Source: Symbiodinium natans (taxonomy: Eukaryota > Sar > Dinophyceae > Suessiales > Symbiodiniaceae). From it: a stretch of DNA of 62,000 bases. Shown here piece after piece: positions 46,719 to 59,300 of this stretch. Location of the stretch: the NCBI GenBank assembly GCA_905221605.1, contig CAJNDS010000024.1:1-62000 (forward strand), read 5' to 3'. The translations under genes were made by a program, and so were the position numbers. The notes under the pieces were generated by a model. That model saw only the letters and a list, made by a program, of their open reading frames with translations, searched no databases and was not told where the DNA came from. Each line of letters starts with the position of its first letter. Position 1 is the first letter of the stretch.

Positions 46719-46966
46719 ATTTCAGGGAGGTCTGAGACACATTTGCGCCTGAAACGTTTTTTAGAAAGTATTGCCTCACTGGGCCGATAAGATCATTTCA
46801 ATGCAAAGTCATGTTTACATGCGTGCCATCACGCTGCATCCGTGTCGAGAAGCGTTTCAGGGGGTCTGAGACAGATTTGTGCTTGAAATGTTTTTGAAAG
46901 TATCAGAAGCTCTCAGTAGCCAGGTAAGGTCATTGCAATACAAAAGCGATTCTACATGCGTGTTGT
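46719..46966. repeat. Diverged tandem duplication, ~132 bp
   Basis: Two copies, each with tttcagggaggtctgagaca, a cctgaaacgttttt-like segment and an end near acatgcgtg (46830 and 46964). Confidence 0.7.
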
Positions 46967-47144
46967 CAAGAAATATGGCTGCACAAATTGCGAAAAATCA
47001 AAGCAAATTTGTGTCTTCAATTGTTTGTTTTCTAAATGTACATGTTTTGGAATCTCGACTTGAAGCTTTTTGAAATTTAATAAGAACAATGAACAATTTG
47101 AGTTTATTTACTTTTTTAAAGTTACAAACGTGTTAACTTGGTTC

Positions 47145-47767
47145 TTAAGTTTGTTTATGGAAAGTGTGGAACCAATGGCAAACAATTCGATATTGCAATA
47201 AACTTGGTCTTTTTGTGGTGCCTCCCTGGTAGGAGCAAGGAATCTGGCAACCATGCAAGATTTTGAGGTCACGCGGGCTGGGATTTCGTCGCTCCCGGGC
47301 CCAAGCAGGAAAGGAGCACATGGCAAAGGCCTCTAGCCTCTTCACGGCCACACTCGCATCGAGGAGCTGCGAGTACCGCAGAGCAGAATGCCAAAGGCCA
47401 TGCGCTTGAGAGGCGTTGGCTGCCAGACTCGGAGGGCGCAACACGCACACGGGGGAACAAGGCGAAGCTGGGTAGCGATCCCTGTGGGCCCGCCATAGCC
47501 GGAATGCCCACGGCCCCAAAGTGCCTCAGGCCAGTGTTGGCAAAGTCTGTTTTTCTGGCCAGGGAGGAGCGCCAGCGCAAGGCTAGTCATGCCTTGACGG
47601 AGTGCGAAGAAACCTTGCTCGTAGGGGCTTTGCCCCATGGAGTGGATATTTCTGACCTGCGCAATCCCTGAAGTGCGGAGCTGGGCACTGGACGGTCCAC
47701 CCAAGGTCTGACCCTGCCCACGCATCTTCGTGTACATAGCATCCCAAAAAAGCCCATGCAAACACAA
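47145..47767 (-). other. Overlapping open frames, coding status unclear
   Basis: Two minus-strand frames (141 and 124 codons) are open here; one reads GQSPYEQGFFALRQGMTSLA. No domain or convincing splice sites. 46970-47145 is AT-richer than the rest of the window. Confidence 0.25.
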
Positions 47768-50700
47768 AGCCCGAGCGCCGCTCTGCGAAAACTACGGCGA
47801 GTGGGGTGTTGCGAAGAGTCTGCAGATGATGAACGCTGTGCTCAGGGATGCGCCCACCTGTGGCGGACCTTCCCTGCCGTATCTGTTTGACAGTTTCAAC
47901 AGCCTCTCATAAGCACTGGCGAGCTGTTGATTCAGCAGCAAGGCAAGTTCGTTCAGGGCGCCTAACAACATCAACCAAGTGTCTCAGGACATCCAGAATT
48001 AGTCGAGCCCCCCACAGGGACAACCCTATCCGGGAGCAAGACCACGGCGGGGCTGTGGTCGCCAATTCCTCTTCTTGGTGCAGCACGCGCATTGGCCCGA
48101 AGCGAAGAGCAGGAGGCAACTCCGTGGCCAAGTCAGGTACCGCCGGCCGTCGCACCTCTTCGACTTCCCATCTAGCGGTGAACAGTGTGTCATGAGCAAG
48201 ACCAACGTCGCCGATGGCATCAAGTTACCCGCAGTACGGCAAGCAGCTCCGGTCCGGCCCATGTGAAATGTATTCCTCGCATTCCGCCCTCGCAAAGATT
48301 GACGCGAATCGGGTACAATATTTTCTTCGAATGTTTATCACACGAAACTCGCGCTTGTCCTGAAGTCAAAAGTTGAACCAAGTCATTACCATGAATCAAG
48401 CCAAAAAAGACCTAAGTCAATTTGAACAAACCAAAGCCATTTCAGCCAATTGAAACTCAAGCCAAATTGACCAAGCCATTTGAACAGGACCAAAAAATTT
48501 GAACCAACCAACCAAATTACTCAGCACCAGCATTTGGACATGAATTCGAAATGCACTTTTCGCACACACACACACACACACACTTCGCAGTTTCACTCTG
48601 CACGATGCACTTGGTACAATGCACTGCGCTGAGTACAATGCACCTGGCACAATGCACCCGGCACTAAAGCACTGACAAGTGCATTTCGAAGCATGTCCAA
48701 ATCCATTATGGATTGGCTGGATCAATCTTTGCTTGAGCTTTCAATTGGATGAAATGTCTTTTGCCTGACAGCACTGCCAGCACAGTCAATTTGCCTTGCC
48801 TCCCAGCCGCGCGCGAACAAATGCAATTTTGCGCATGTTTCCTGGGTAGTCGCGGGCATGACGCTTTGCCGCGATCTTCTCTTGCAGCCATCATTCGCCT
48901 TTCAGCGGGAGGGTAACACAAGCTTTCCGTCAATAGAACAGTTGGACATATGCCGAACTTTAGTTCATTGTGGCGAACATGAGCTGTGAACAGTTCGGAA
49001 CCCATGGTGTGATTTCCCATTGCTTGCAAATGCCATTGTCGTTCAACATCAATTCCAGCTAGACGAAGCAAACCCTGTCACGACACACTGCATCAAGCAA
49101 CTCAGCAGGCGGCCACGAGGTGGCTCTGAGACTTCTCGGAATCGAAAAGGAACATCATGGTTCATGGTGGTGGGGCATTGGGGCACTTGATTTGTTGGCA
49201 GGTCGAATGGAGTTTGCCTTTGACGTCGTTGGCTTGTTGGGTGCTCCAATCGGGCACGATGGGCCGCCTGGCACTCAGGACTTTTTGATATGCTTTTTGG
49301 TGATGCTGGTGTCGGGAGGTTTGTGGGGTTCGTCGATGAGAGCCGCCTGCGAGCTGACAGCAGTGGAATGTTGTCCTGCGTGCTCGAGGCCGGGAGTTCA
49401 GCTTTGCGCCTTCGTAGATGGACGCAACATACGGCAACATGATGCAGCCATGCCAGGAGATGGGAAAGCGGTCGGCAGCCGCACAAGGCTTGCGAAAGCC
49501 CGTGACGTGCTGCACTCAACCATCGCTGCCTGTCAAAGCTCAAAGCTTTGCCCAAGTCTTGTCAGCTCTGCCAGCTTCCTGTGAGGTCTGGTGCCTTTTT
49601 GGGGGATCAGCGTGTGTACCTTCTCGCCGAGGGGAGAAGAGCCCTCGGTGTGCTGAAGGCACTGGTGCATGTCTGCTGTTTCAATCAGGAAGTGTCCGCA
49701 GCCAGGTTGGCCAGAAGCGGCTCTTTGTTGAGGCTCCTTTCAGAAGTTGCGATTTCGCAGATGCCGCGATCTCACATCCCAAGCCCTCCAGCACAGCGAT
49801 GCTTCTCGCAGAAGCCAAAGGTGCGGAACATCTTCCAGGAGATTGAACCTTTGTCCGGGGCTGGAGATGGGAGGGGAAAGACCGGGAAAGAGGGCAAAAG
49901 ATCGCTGGGAAAAGACGGAGCTGCCAGGTGCACCCTGGACTTCTACGTGCATGAGAAGCGCCTATCTTACTATCTTACGACTGCCTTGGCCCCGCGCCCC
50001 AGTGCCCTCTCTGCCGGTTCAAGGTGCCAACGTGCCGGCTTCGGCCATCAGCTCTTCAATGTCATGCTTCAGCGTGAAGAGATCTCCCCAGTCTGGATCT
50101 CACGCAATATCACACCGTCAAGATGTACTTGTTCCATATCTCAGCCTTTGAGGCATCTTGAGGCATCGGTGAGGACTCTGTGTCCTTTTTCCAAGGAGAA
50201 GATGGGCTACGACCGGCCGTCTCCGAAGTTCTTGGCCTTTTTGCGGAAGCACTACGGGCTCTGCAAGCACAAGGTGCACAACCACAGCCGGCGTCGTTGC
50301 AAGACGTATCTGTCTGTGGAAGCCTCATTTCAGCGCTTTCAGTGCTTTCCTGTCTCAGCCCCAAAACAACAACTTTGTGGTCTTCGATGCCTTTTGGGAT
50401 GATGGCTCCAAGTCCGGCCCTTTGAGTGCTGCTGTCTTCTACTTGTCGTTTCAATATTTGCAGACTATTTGACTGTCTCTTTGGGTCCGTGACATTGTGC
50501 CGAGGCTCGATAGAGGTCGTCCCATGGATCCTCTTGGCACTTGTAGGCTGATTCGGACCTGATTCGGATTGCACGCTGGGCGATCTGAGAACCGGTGCCA
50601 CAGGCAGAGCGCAGGCGACAGACTCGACAGACCGAGATTAGTTTCACAGCCTTCAGTTGGAAGAGGTGTGAGCCGGGGACTGAGCCACGCCTTGGTGGAC

Positions 50701-51513
50701 CGAATGACAAGCATCAGAAAGTCAGGCGGACAGAGGGACCTCTTTTCTGGGCCAGCACTTGACCACCAACAGCACCGCCGAACGGTCCACCGACTCTTCT
50801 GCATTCAAGCTGTCATGATCTTGCAATACGTATACATGTGTGCTTTCAGCATGCTTTCGCCACTTCTTGTCCCGGTGCAGGCCGCGCCGATCTTCTAGAT
50901 GCACCTGAAGAGGTTGGCACCAGACCTTTTGAACCTGTGAAGCGGCGCTGACATGGTGCTGCAGGTAGTGGCGACCCGCGCGGACAGCACCACGAAGGCT
51001 CGTTTGATTCGATCGGTGCTTGGGGGCATGTTAGCAGCAGTGACCCAGGTTGCCGCTTCCAAATGCGAGTCTCGTCTGAGAAGAATGGCGGTGCAACAGT
51101 TTCACCAGCAAGACCACTTCGTTCATACGCAGTTCCCTGTAGTCTCGTGCGATCCTTGCATGATGTGCTGTCCGTAATTGGTGCGGCCTCAGGTAATTGA
51201 GCCTGAGGTGCGCGCTGCAAGTTAATACCGATGGCAAGCTCACCGGCCATTGCCTTTCCCTGTGATAAGAAAAGATCAGGCGAGAAGTAATCAGTTAATA
51301 AGGCTAAGTTTGACATCATCGTGTTCGGCCAGGGAAGGCAGCGAAGGATTTGCGATTTGTGAGGCCATTCTGAGCTTTTCCCCGGCAGCTTGGTAGGCCT
51401 TTCGAGCTTACTCTGCTGGCCTAGCTCCCAGTGGAAAGGGCTGAGTCTGCAAACGTTCGCCGGTTGGCCCCAGATTTTTTTCAGAGGCTTTCACTTAGAC
51501 AAGGGCCACCCAC
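47768..51513. other. Region with weak plus-strand coding signal, no supported gene
   Basis: 48395-48520 is a simple repeat of ccaagccatttgaac-like units, followed by (CA)n at 48563-48582. Around 50100-50420 a plus frame reads TVKMYLFHISAFEAS, meets a TGA beside a 10-bp duplication (gaggcatctt), then continues GEDGLRPAVSEVLGLFAEAL. This looks like an exon broken by a small duplication, or an unresolved splice. Other ORFs show no recognisable content. Confidence 0.35.
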
Positions 51514-54138
51514 ATGAGAGAAAAAGACGAAATCGGTTCATGGGCTCAAAGGCGCGTTAGGGTGCCAGAAGCCATGGCATCCATGGCGGCCATGGCGTGG
51601 TCTCCTGTTGGCAACTTGGGCACTGTAGGCGTTGCAAGGAGCTCTCTGAGCTCGCGGAGCTCTTTTGAAAGTGGCTTGCCTCGAGCATGTCGGGAAGGCA
51701 AGAAGGCCGAGCATGAGCGAGGCAAGGCCCTCGCTGTTGCTCTCTTAGGAGCCCCGCTAGGGGTCTATGCCGCTTCTCAAAGACTGAGAAGTTCGGGGGC
51801 TCAGCGAGTCTCAGCAAGAGGCTATACAGTGCGGTGCCACGCCAGCGCAGAAGCAAAAGGTGTGGCTGTTGATGCTGACGAAGACGAGGCCTACAGAGCG
51901 GCAGCTTGGCTGCCAGTACAGAGTAGCCGCCGATCCTCTGTATGCGTTTACTGTTACGTGGGTTCCATTTTCTCCTTCACCAGGTTGTCAGTTGAGCCCA
52001 GGCGACACCGAGAGAGCGCCAGTTTGGGATCTACGAGCCTCCAATCCGCAGAAGCTCCGCCAGATCGTCTCGAGCGGAGGCTGTTGAGCTACCCTTGTCG
52101 CAGTTGCACATCGTGGCGGCCCAGCGGCAGCTGCCGCTCTACGGCACTGGGTAGGTCCTTTGAAGGCTCCGCATGTTTACAGCAGTGGTTTTGGTAATTT
52201 CGGTGCTCGGAGAACTGTTCATGTCGCAGAGGCCATCGCTGCTGGAGGCGCATCCTGTTGCCGATGCCTCCGAAGCCGTGGCCGCGTGGTCCCAGCTGCT
52301 GGGCATCTGCCAACGACGGGCACCAGAACTGCTGGCAACCTGGAGCTGTGGTGTGGGCCCATTGCTCCGCTTTGCAGTGCTCGTTCCCTGTGAGCAGTGG
52401 CTTCGGGACCCCGAGGACTGGAACGCTGGCGAGGTCAATGAAGTAGATATGGATGGTCCAGAGGGCCCCATGTCAGGTCTTGAGGCCTTGCCAAAGCTTG
52501 AATCCCTTCTGAGACATCTCATGGCGAAGTATGATGACGCACCGATGACTCTCGCCGGTGCCTTCACTTGGAGTGATGGTGCAGGCGGGACTTTGCGTGA
52601 GCGTCCTGGGCGTGAGGTGGTTCTGTGCAGCGGTGCCGGCATCCAGCTGTGCACACGCTTTGCCCGTCTCTTTGCGGAAGTCTGCAGGGGAGAGCGAAAG
52701 CCGGTTGCTGCCGCTCACGACTTGCTCTTGCCTAATCTCTCAAAGAAGATGGTGAATAGGCTCCTGCAGAGCAGTGGCTCTCAACTCCCGCCGCCACCTC
52801 CTGTGGAAGTCCCTGAGAGTGTGCGGCACGTGCAGCCACTATCCGTGACGCTGGCGAGCCCTTTGCTGGCCTTGAGGCGGGCGCAGATGGAGACACTGGG
52901 AGGGCCTTCGAGCTTTGCAGAGGCCCTGGCCAGAACTCAGCTCGGGAAGGACGTTTCGCATCGCTTCGCCTTGTGCCATGTGCCATGTGCCATGTGTCAT
53001 CTGCCATGCCGTGCAGCCCTGAGAGAGTTTTTTTCGGGAGTGCCCCCCTCGAATACCCTCGAAGGTCTGTGTTTCCCCGTAGGACCTGGGCACCGAAGAG
53101 GAGGAGGAGTTTGCGCTAAGCATCATGTCATGGGCTTGCCGCTTTGCCGACGAGGAGGAACTACGGGACCCAGGCGCGGCAGCACAGGCGGTGGAGTGGC
53201 TGCTCGCGCAGCGCGCTCTTGATCCGAAGTTTTCCTTGGTTGTTGCTGGCAACCCACGGGCGCCCAAGAAAGTCTTGGAGGCTGCCAAAAAAGATGCAGC
53301 GACGCTCGAACTGCAGCGACTTCAGATGAGTGGCCAGCGCTTCTTGCCAAACCCGGGCAACATCAAAGGCTTTGTGAAGAGGGGTGTGATGGCAGCCTTT
53401 GGCTCACCATACGGAGACCAAGCCACAAGTCCCAGCAAAGTGCTTCCGCAAGGGCTGCGTGCCATGTTGGGCATGGAAGGTGCCAACCTCTCTGACCCGG
53501 AGCCGCCGAATAGCTGGCACGGGGACACGTATGAGCCCTGTGCAGCCGAGCAAAACTTTTTGCGGGATCCCAAAGTCCTGCGCAAGGCCACCGTCCGTAT
53601 TGATGAGATCCTGAGCTTTGAGTATCTTCAGCATGTGGGCCAGACAATGAGAAATTGCCTTCGAGCCGAAAGGAGAGGTGGGATGAGTCTTATGAAGTAC
53701 CTCAGCAGGGTGAAGGCGCGAGAGAGCAGCTTCTGGGTTATGACCATTACAGCAGAGGCCGAGGAAGATGAAGAAGAGGCCCCTCTTCAGCACATGCTGC
53801 TCATGGAGGCTCGTTTTGTCGAAAATTCCGTGAGTAAGTTGTGTGGCAGACTTGTCAGCACATAGCCCGAACCAGCGGGAGAAGGGCAATGATGCATGTC
53901 GTGCCTACGCAATGCTGCACGGTTTCATGAGGTCTACAACGGTATGAACGTCATTCACCAGGCAGAGGGTCCCCATCCACGTCGCTGGCCACGACTCGAT
54001 GCCTGGATGTGGCTCCAGGAGTGGGCTGAGCAGGAAGGTCTGCGTCCAGATGGCCCGGAGGGTGTCACAGTCGGGCCTTACCACAGCTATGATGGAAGAA
54101 TGGACAAGTGGGATATCAGGAGGTGCTTCCTGTGGTGA
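51514..54138 (+). CDS. Five-exon protein with putative plastid leader and PcfJ-like C-terminal domain (741 aa)
   Basis: Exons 51514-51915, 52002-52150, 52232-52952, 53083-53829 and 53932-54138. The four introns (86, 81, 130 and 102 bp) are all GT-AG, and the joined frame is exactly 742 codons with TGA. A second in-frame ATG at 51574 (gccATGG) may be the real start. The N-terminus is Ser/Arg/Ala-rich with a hydrophobic stretch (ALAVALLGAPLGVYAA) and ends near YTVRCHASAEAKG, resembling an algal plastid-targeting leader. Residues about 595-725 carry FEYLQHVGQTMRNCLRA, then ESSFWVMTI, MEARFVEN, QAEGP and an aromatic-rich helix (AWMWLQEWAEQ). This matches the order of the PcfJ-like family (G-x-x-M-x-N/H-C, ser-rich strand, glutamate strand, Q-x-x-G, Trp helix), known from bacteria and plasmids; function unknown. 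The middle has LPPPPPVEVPE. The gene structure is firm; the family link is by pattern. Confidence 0.75.
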
Positions 54139-55450
54139 GAACTCAGCTCCCCACTGCAGTCCGGCCCGAAGGCCTGCCACGACTCAGTGACTCAGTTTGT
54201 TGCACGCCCATGTGGTGACATGTGCCACGTCTCAGCTGAAACGAGATCTCAGCCTAGATGGTAGCCACGTGTGCGTACCAAGAGCCTCGGAGCCCTACCT
54301 CTCAGAATGTGGTTTGCACACGCCGTGCTGAGATTGTCGTGTTGTGCATAGAGATACCAGCAGAGCGTAGACAAGACATCTGCTTTGAACGCCCTATCTT
54401 CCCGAGTCCGTGTGACTCACACGAGCTTTTCCAGTCCACCAGACTGCGTCAGTCGAACCCAAACCGATCGTGTGACAGACAAATAGATGCGCAGCCTAAG
54501 TCGTTAGTACTTCATGGATCAGATCAATCGGTTAGCACCGACTCACACTTGCCCCGCCGCCGTTGCCGTTTAGCAACGTGGTATCATGTCGGTGCCTCGG
54601 AACCGGCTGCGGAAATGATGTCTTGGTTCTCGGGTGGCAAATTCCATTTTTGTTTGTTTCAATTGTTTACATTACAGAGCACCATTGTGCACCATCATCC
54701 CAACTTCTCCATCTCGCGATCGGCTCTGACGGTCCCAGGACGACACAGCAGCCTTGGAGCAACGTTGGCGTGCTGCTCCTGGCAGCTGCAGCAGTGGCCT
54801 TTTCTGTGAGCCTTGGCTGACCCTCCTCATGCGCTTTCAGCTGACCATTTTGCTTTCGATTCCTGCTACTCAAGCTGCTATTCCTTTGTTAGTTTAGGCT
54901 TGCGGCTGCCGTGGGTTTGGCGATTTGGCGAAATGGCCTGCTGGCCCTGCTGAGCAGCGAGGCCATGGCATGTGGGCGTGGGCGGCTTGTAGCCCGCTTT
55001 CGCGAATCGTGCTTTTGTACATCATATATTTTATCTTAGCTGAGTTGTTCTTGAGGCCTGAACCGGCAAGCAAGCCCAAAATTCTTGACAGGAGTACGGG
55101 GCCTGAACGATTCTCGTCAACGATTTTCGTCCTCAACGCGACAGGGAGGCATAAGTAGAATTAGAGTTCTTTTGAGGAACCAGGCACCAAAGTATGTGCG
55201 AAGCTGAAATCCCCAAGCTGCCCAGTGTCAAGGGAAGCCAGGAGTCGAAGCCCATGGATGGCAAACCCTTTCGAAAGAAGTAAATTGACTTTCATCCAGA
55301 GTCGAAGGTCAACTTCAATCGGACCCGAAACATTTCCTCGAGTGGGGCCCGCTTTTGGCTTCATGAGAACGACCCGCCAGGTGCCGGAAGTTCTCCGACG
55401 CCCGCTGCCTCTGGGCATAACAGCAGTAGCTATCACGAGTTTGGGCTACA
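54139..55450. other. Downstream spacer, no supported gene
   Basis: Includes a 183-codon plus ORF (54258-54809) with no protein-like patterning beyond base composition. It probably contains the 3' untranslated region of the preceding gene. Confidence 0.4.
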
Positions 55451-55451
55451 G

Positions 55452-56374
55452 GTTCACGACAAGCTTTGCAAGAACAGGCACCCCTTTGCCGCTTGATTCT
55501 GCTTGCACTGGCAGAAACCAGGTTCGACGTCCTTCACGACACCATCAGAGCCACGAAGCGGCGGATTGTTAGCTTCTGCCGTTTCTGCATGCTGCTCTTC
55601 CTTACCTTAGACGAAGAAGAGCAAAACTCCATCCGCGATGGCCTGAACCCGGAGCTTCAGGAGATGCTCTTCCGTCCCTTCGGCTTGGCACTTTCGTTGT
55701 CTTTTTGGTTGTTCTTGAATTGTTAAATTGTTATGCATTTCGCCCGCGTGTTGCAGTGTGTTGTGTGTTCGGCTTAGGACGGCCGCTCGCACAGCTTTTG
55801 CCGAGTTGTGTGCGGCGCTTCCTGTTCGGCCCGCCGGACTCTGCAGTGGCCAATGGTGCCGAGACTGAAGACAGGTGTGAAGGGGTGTGAGGTGTGTCAG
55901 AGGCGTGTGTGAGGTGAATGTGTGCCTCTGCCAGAAGTGCGAGAGCTGCAACGGCAAGACTCGAGGCTTGACCCGGCAGCTGACGCCAAGAGATGCAAGA
56001 GAAAGGCCAGGCACTTGTTGGAGTCAGGGAGACAATTTTTACTTAGTTGCAACGCCACGCTCGCTGCCAGGTCTGGATCACGGAACCCCAGGCATGCAGA
56101 GCCTGCGGCCCCTGCGGTGTCTGCGGCTTGATTGAACTCGCATGAATTTGCAAGATGTACGTCCAGGGTCTCCGAGTTTCCTCGCACGCGAGGTGGGCAG
56201 GCACGTGCTCAAGGATGACCTCAAGGGCCCGGCTTTGGAAGCAGTGCTTGCAGAATGGACCGTCGGCACTGTAGGTACATCTGCGACCTGGTCTCACAAC
56301 TCACAGAGCTTGAATGCGTGCTCGCGCACACGCACACAGAGACAATGGTGGGGAGAAAGCAGCACCTGGTTCAG
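55452..56374 (+). CDS. Candidate plus-strand exons, unassigned
   Basis: Three segments look coding. About 55452-55690, after GGCTACAG, reads LAETRFDVLHDTIRATKRRI then LTLDEEEQNSIRDGLNPELQ. About 55922-56087 reads PLPEVRELQRQDSRLDPAAD then KRKARHLLESGRQFLL, ending at CTGCCAG/GTCTGG. About 56251-56374, after CTTGCAG, reads MDRRHCRYICDLVSQLTELE and ends at a strong donor CAG/GTAAAG. They are helical and charged. I could not join them in one frame. They share the strand of the preceding PcfJ-like gene. Confidence 0.3.
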
Positions 56375-59300
56375 GTAAAGCTCCTTGGCATTGGCGTTTG
56401 TCGGCAGCTGCAGGGCGTTGTGCGGAGATGGAGGACAACTGCAGTGACCTTTCAGCAAGTTTAGGGATGCTGCCAGGCAACTTCGTGTCACTTACTTGCG
56501 ATTTCTTTGCCCTGACATCAAGGTGCCTGCTTTCCACCAGGTCGCTCCCAAGCTGTGGAGCCAGTTGCTGAACGTGGCTCCAACTCTACTTGGTGGGTCA
56601 ATGTGGCTCGGGCAGTGAGAGAGCTTACTCAGAGAGAGCTTGAAAAGGTCTTTGGAAGCGCTCTGGATACAGATCGCCCCTTGGCGCAGAATGCCTTGCG
56701 CCGAGGATCAGCTTGGGCTGCGGTACCATGGGCATGGTTGGTGGAGGCCCAGGGGGCACACATGCCAGAACGAAGCACCAGCGCAGCGACGCCCCTCCCT
56801 TCTGTGACTTTTCCAAGGCATCGTCGGTGGGATTTGCGGTCTCGTTCCTGCCCTGTTGACTTTCGGTGCATCCATTCCGATCGGAGCGGCAATCGGAGGC
56901 TCCTCGGCACACTTCCGGAGTTTCTGTTCTCGGGTCTAGGGGTCTAGCTCATGTGAGGCGAGGCATGATGATTCTAGTTCTGGCACTTGCCGCTGTGGGC
57001 TTCTGGTGATGCTGGGAAGGGCAAAGGACGTGGCGAGGCAGCCGCCGGAATAAGTACGCAGAAGATCGTCTGAAGTGCTTTGGTTGGGCAGATTTCTGCC
57101 AACTTTGGCTTGTGACTTAACGGTATGCCACGCCCCAGCCCGAATGTCTCAGTGTTGAGTCTCCCAGAGTAGCGTATTTCACTGTTTCAGTGCTCATCTG
57201 GGGCCTTCCCTCGCGGGAAACAACCTGGCTAAAAGTCGGAGGCCACATCTGTAGATGTCATTGTGCTTAACAGTGTGGATCGACAGGTTTGGCTGGGTGG
57301 TGCTGTGGACTCCTGAGCGGCATCCTTCTCACAGTATTGGCTCATGGTAGGCTTATGGGTGTTGCTGATGCGACACAGTTCAGACATATCGTGAGCACCG
57401 ACAAGTGCTGCGTCGATTGAAACTAGAAATGCTGCCCCGCCGGAGAAGACGCGAGGTCTTCTCAGGGCAAGCTCGTGGCATAATGTGCCTCAATGCCTTC
57501 AATTAATGCACTCCTGGGATTTCCGCTTGCTGAAGTCTCAGGCAAAGTGGGCTGGGTGGCAGCGCATTCCCTTCTCATTAGCATTGCAACTTTGTTGCTT
57601 TTTCTGCACGCATTGTATCAGCCCAGGTAACCATGGGAGCCAGCAAAGCACATCAAACACCATTCCCAACTTTTGCTTATGTTAGCGTGTGCAGGGCAGG
57701 GCCGGGTGTGCGAGGGACGAGTGCACGCTCTTTGTGGCCGCTGCGAGGCGCGAAAGCGGCAGAGGCATGTACATAGAAGCGTTGTGCGGCAAGGAGCCGC
57801 AGTACACTTGATCATCTTTCGGCCGTGGGTGGCCCACGAAAAAGCCTCCCTCAAGTGCACGCGGCTTTGGTTTATGGTTGTTGAAACACAAGGCTTGTGG
57901 ATGCTTGATTTTCATGGTTTATGGTTTGCGATGGTGTGTGCATGACCGTTCAACGCCAGTCAGTGCAAAACACAGCTTTGAGTTGTGCTGCTTCTCCGCC
58001 GTTTGGGACAGAGGCTGTATAGGCTGTTTCACATGTTGACATGAGCAAAGGCGGGAACCAATTGACGGCATGCACCCACATGCGCTTTGATAATCCCATA
58101 CTATGCCATGGAGATGGGTGCATGTGCTCTAGGCTTATCCGATACCAAGCATGCAAAGCTGGGGGTCCTCATGCCTGTGATATGTCGGCCACGCGAAAAC
58201 AGACTCGACTGCGGTCTGGAAAGCTGGCCACCGTCGGTGGCCACAGACACACCGAGATTGCACTTGATACTTGCTTCTGTGCGCATGCCATGGCGTATTG
58301 ATGCCAGATGATGCTGCAGTGCATGCGATATGTGTGAGGTCCATCGGCGTGTGCCGCTGAAAGGAGGTGAGGAACAGTAGCCGAGATCAGGATCGAGCTG
58401 CTAAAAAAGTCGCAGAGCTTGCGACGAGCTCCCTTTTTCGCCGCTCTCAGGTGGATACCTATTGGGGCTGCAGGCGGTGGCTGCTGCTTCTCTTGCTGTC
58501 CTGCCCTGAATGGCTCACAGGGTCATTTTCTTCAAACTCCGCGGCTCAGAGTTTCGGCTAGGCGGCTAGAGTTCAGCAACTGCAGGCCTGCGTGGCTGGC
58601 TTGTTGCTACAGTCAAGAGCTCAGCCGTCCATGGTCATCATGGTCTCGAGATGACTTCGAGATGAGCTTGACGTCTTGAAGGCGCTTCTTGCAGCTGCTC
58701 CTGATCCTGGAGCTGGCTGAGGCACGGAGCCTTACCTTCGTGCCTCCGGTGGGTTTTTGTGTTTCCTAAGCCAGATTCTGGCCGCGGCCTTCGTGGTGCG
58801 AGCAGCTGCTGGCACACTTGACGCCCGGAGCCGAGGGTCCTTTGGTTAATCCAGTCTGATTATGATTGCTCTTATTGCTCGCTGTTTCCGGATGCTTGTT
58901 GCAGCTCTTCGTCCGGTAGCCTCGAAAGGATGTGGTTCAACAAGACATATTTACGTCGTGTTGAACCATGAGGTTCCATTCAAGTATTTGTTGAAACTGG
59001 ACTGGATCTGATCCGGTCCGATTCAACAGAAGAGTTCAGAAGTTTATTCCTTTACGACTGAACTCCGAGTTTGTTCGCCTAGTAAGTTGATTGGTTTTGG
59101 AGGCAAGCAATGTGGGAAAGGACAAGAAGAATGGTAAGAAGAAGAAGAAGAAATAGACGAAGAGGACGATGAAGAGGTCAATCGTGACAATGAGCTCAAT
59201 TTGTTGAGTATCGCATTGACATCGCAGTTTGCAGGTAATCCAGTTTGAGCTCAACGAGCCTTGTAGGAGCTGAGCAAGAATGGTTCAAGGTTAGTCAGCA

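Noticed and set aside
48395-48520. Dinoflagellate spliced-leader relict (ctcaagccaaatt resembles its reverse complement)
   Set aside because: Only a partial match inside a simple ccaagcca repeat; the full leader was not found on either strand.
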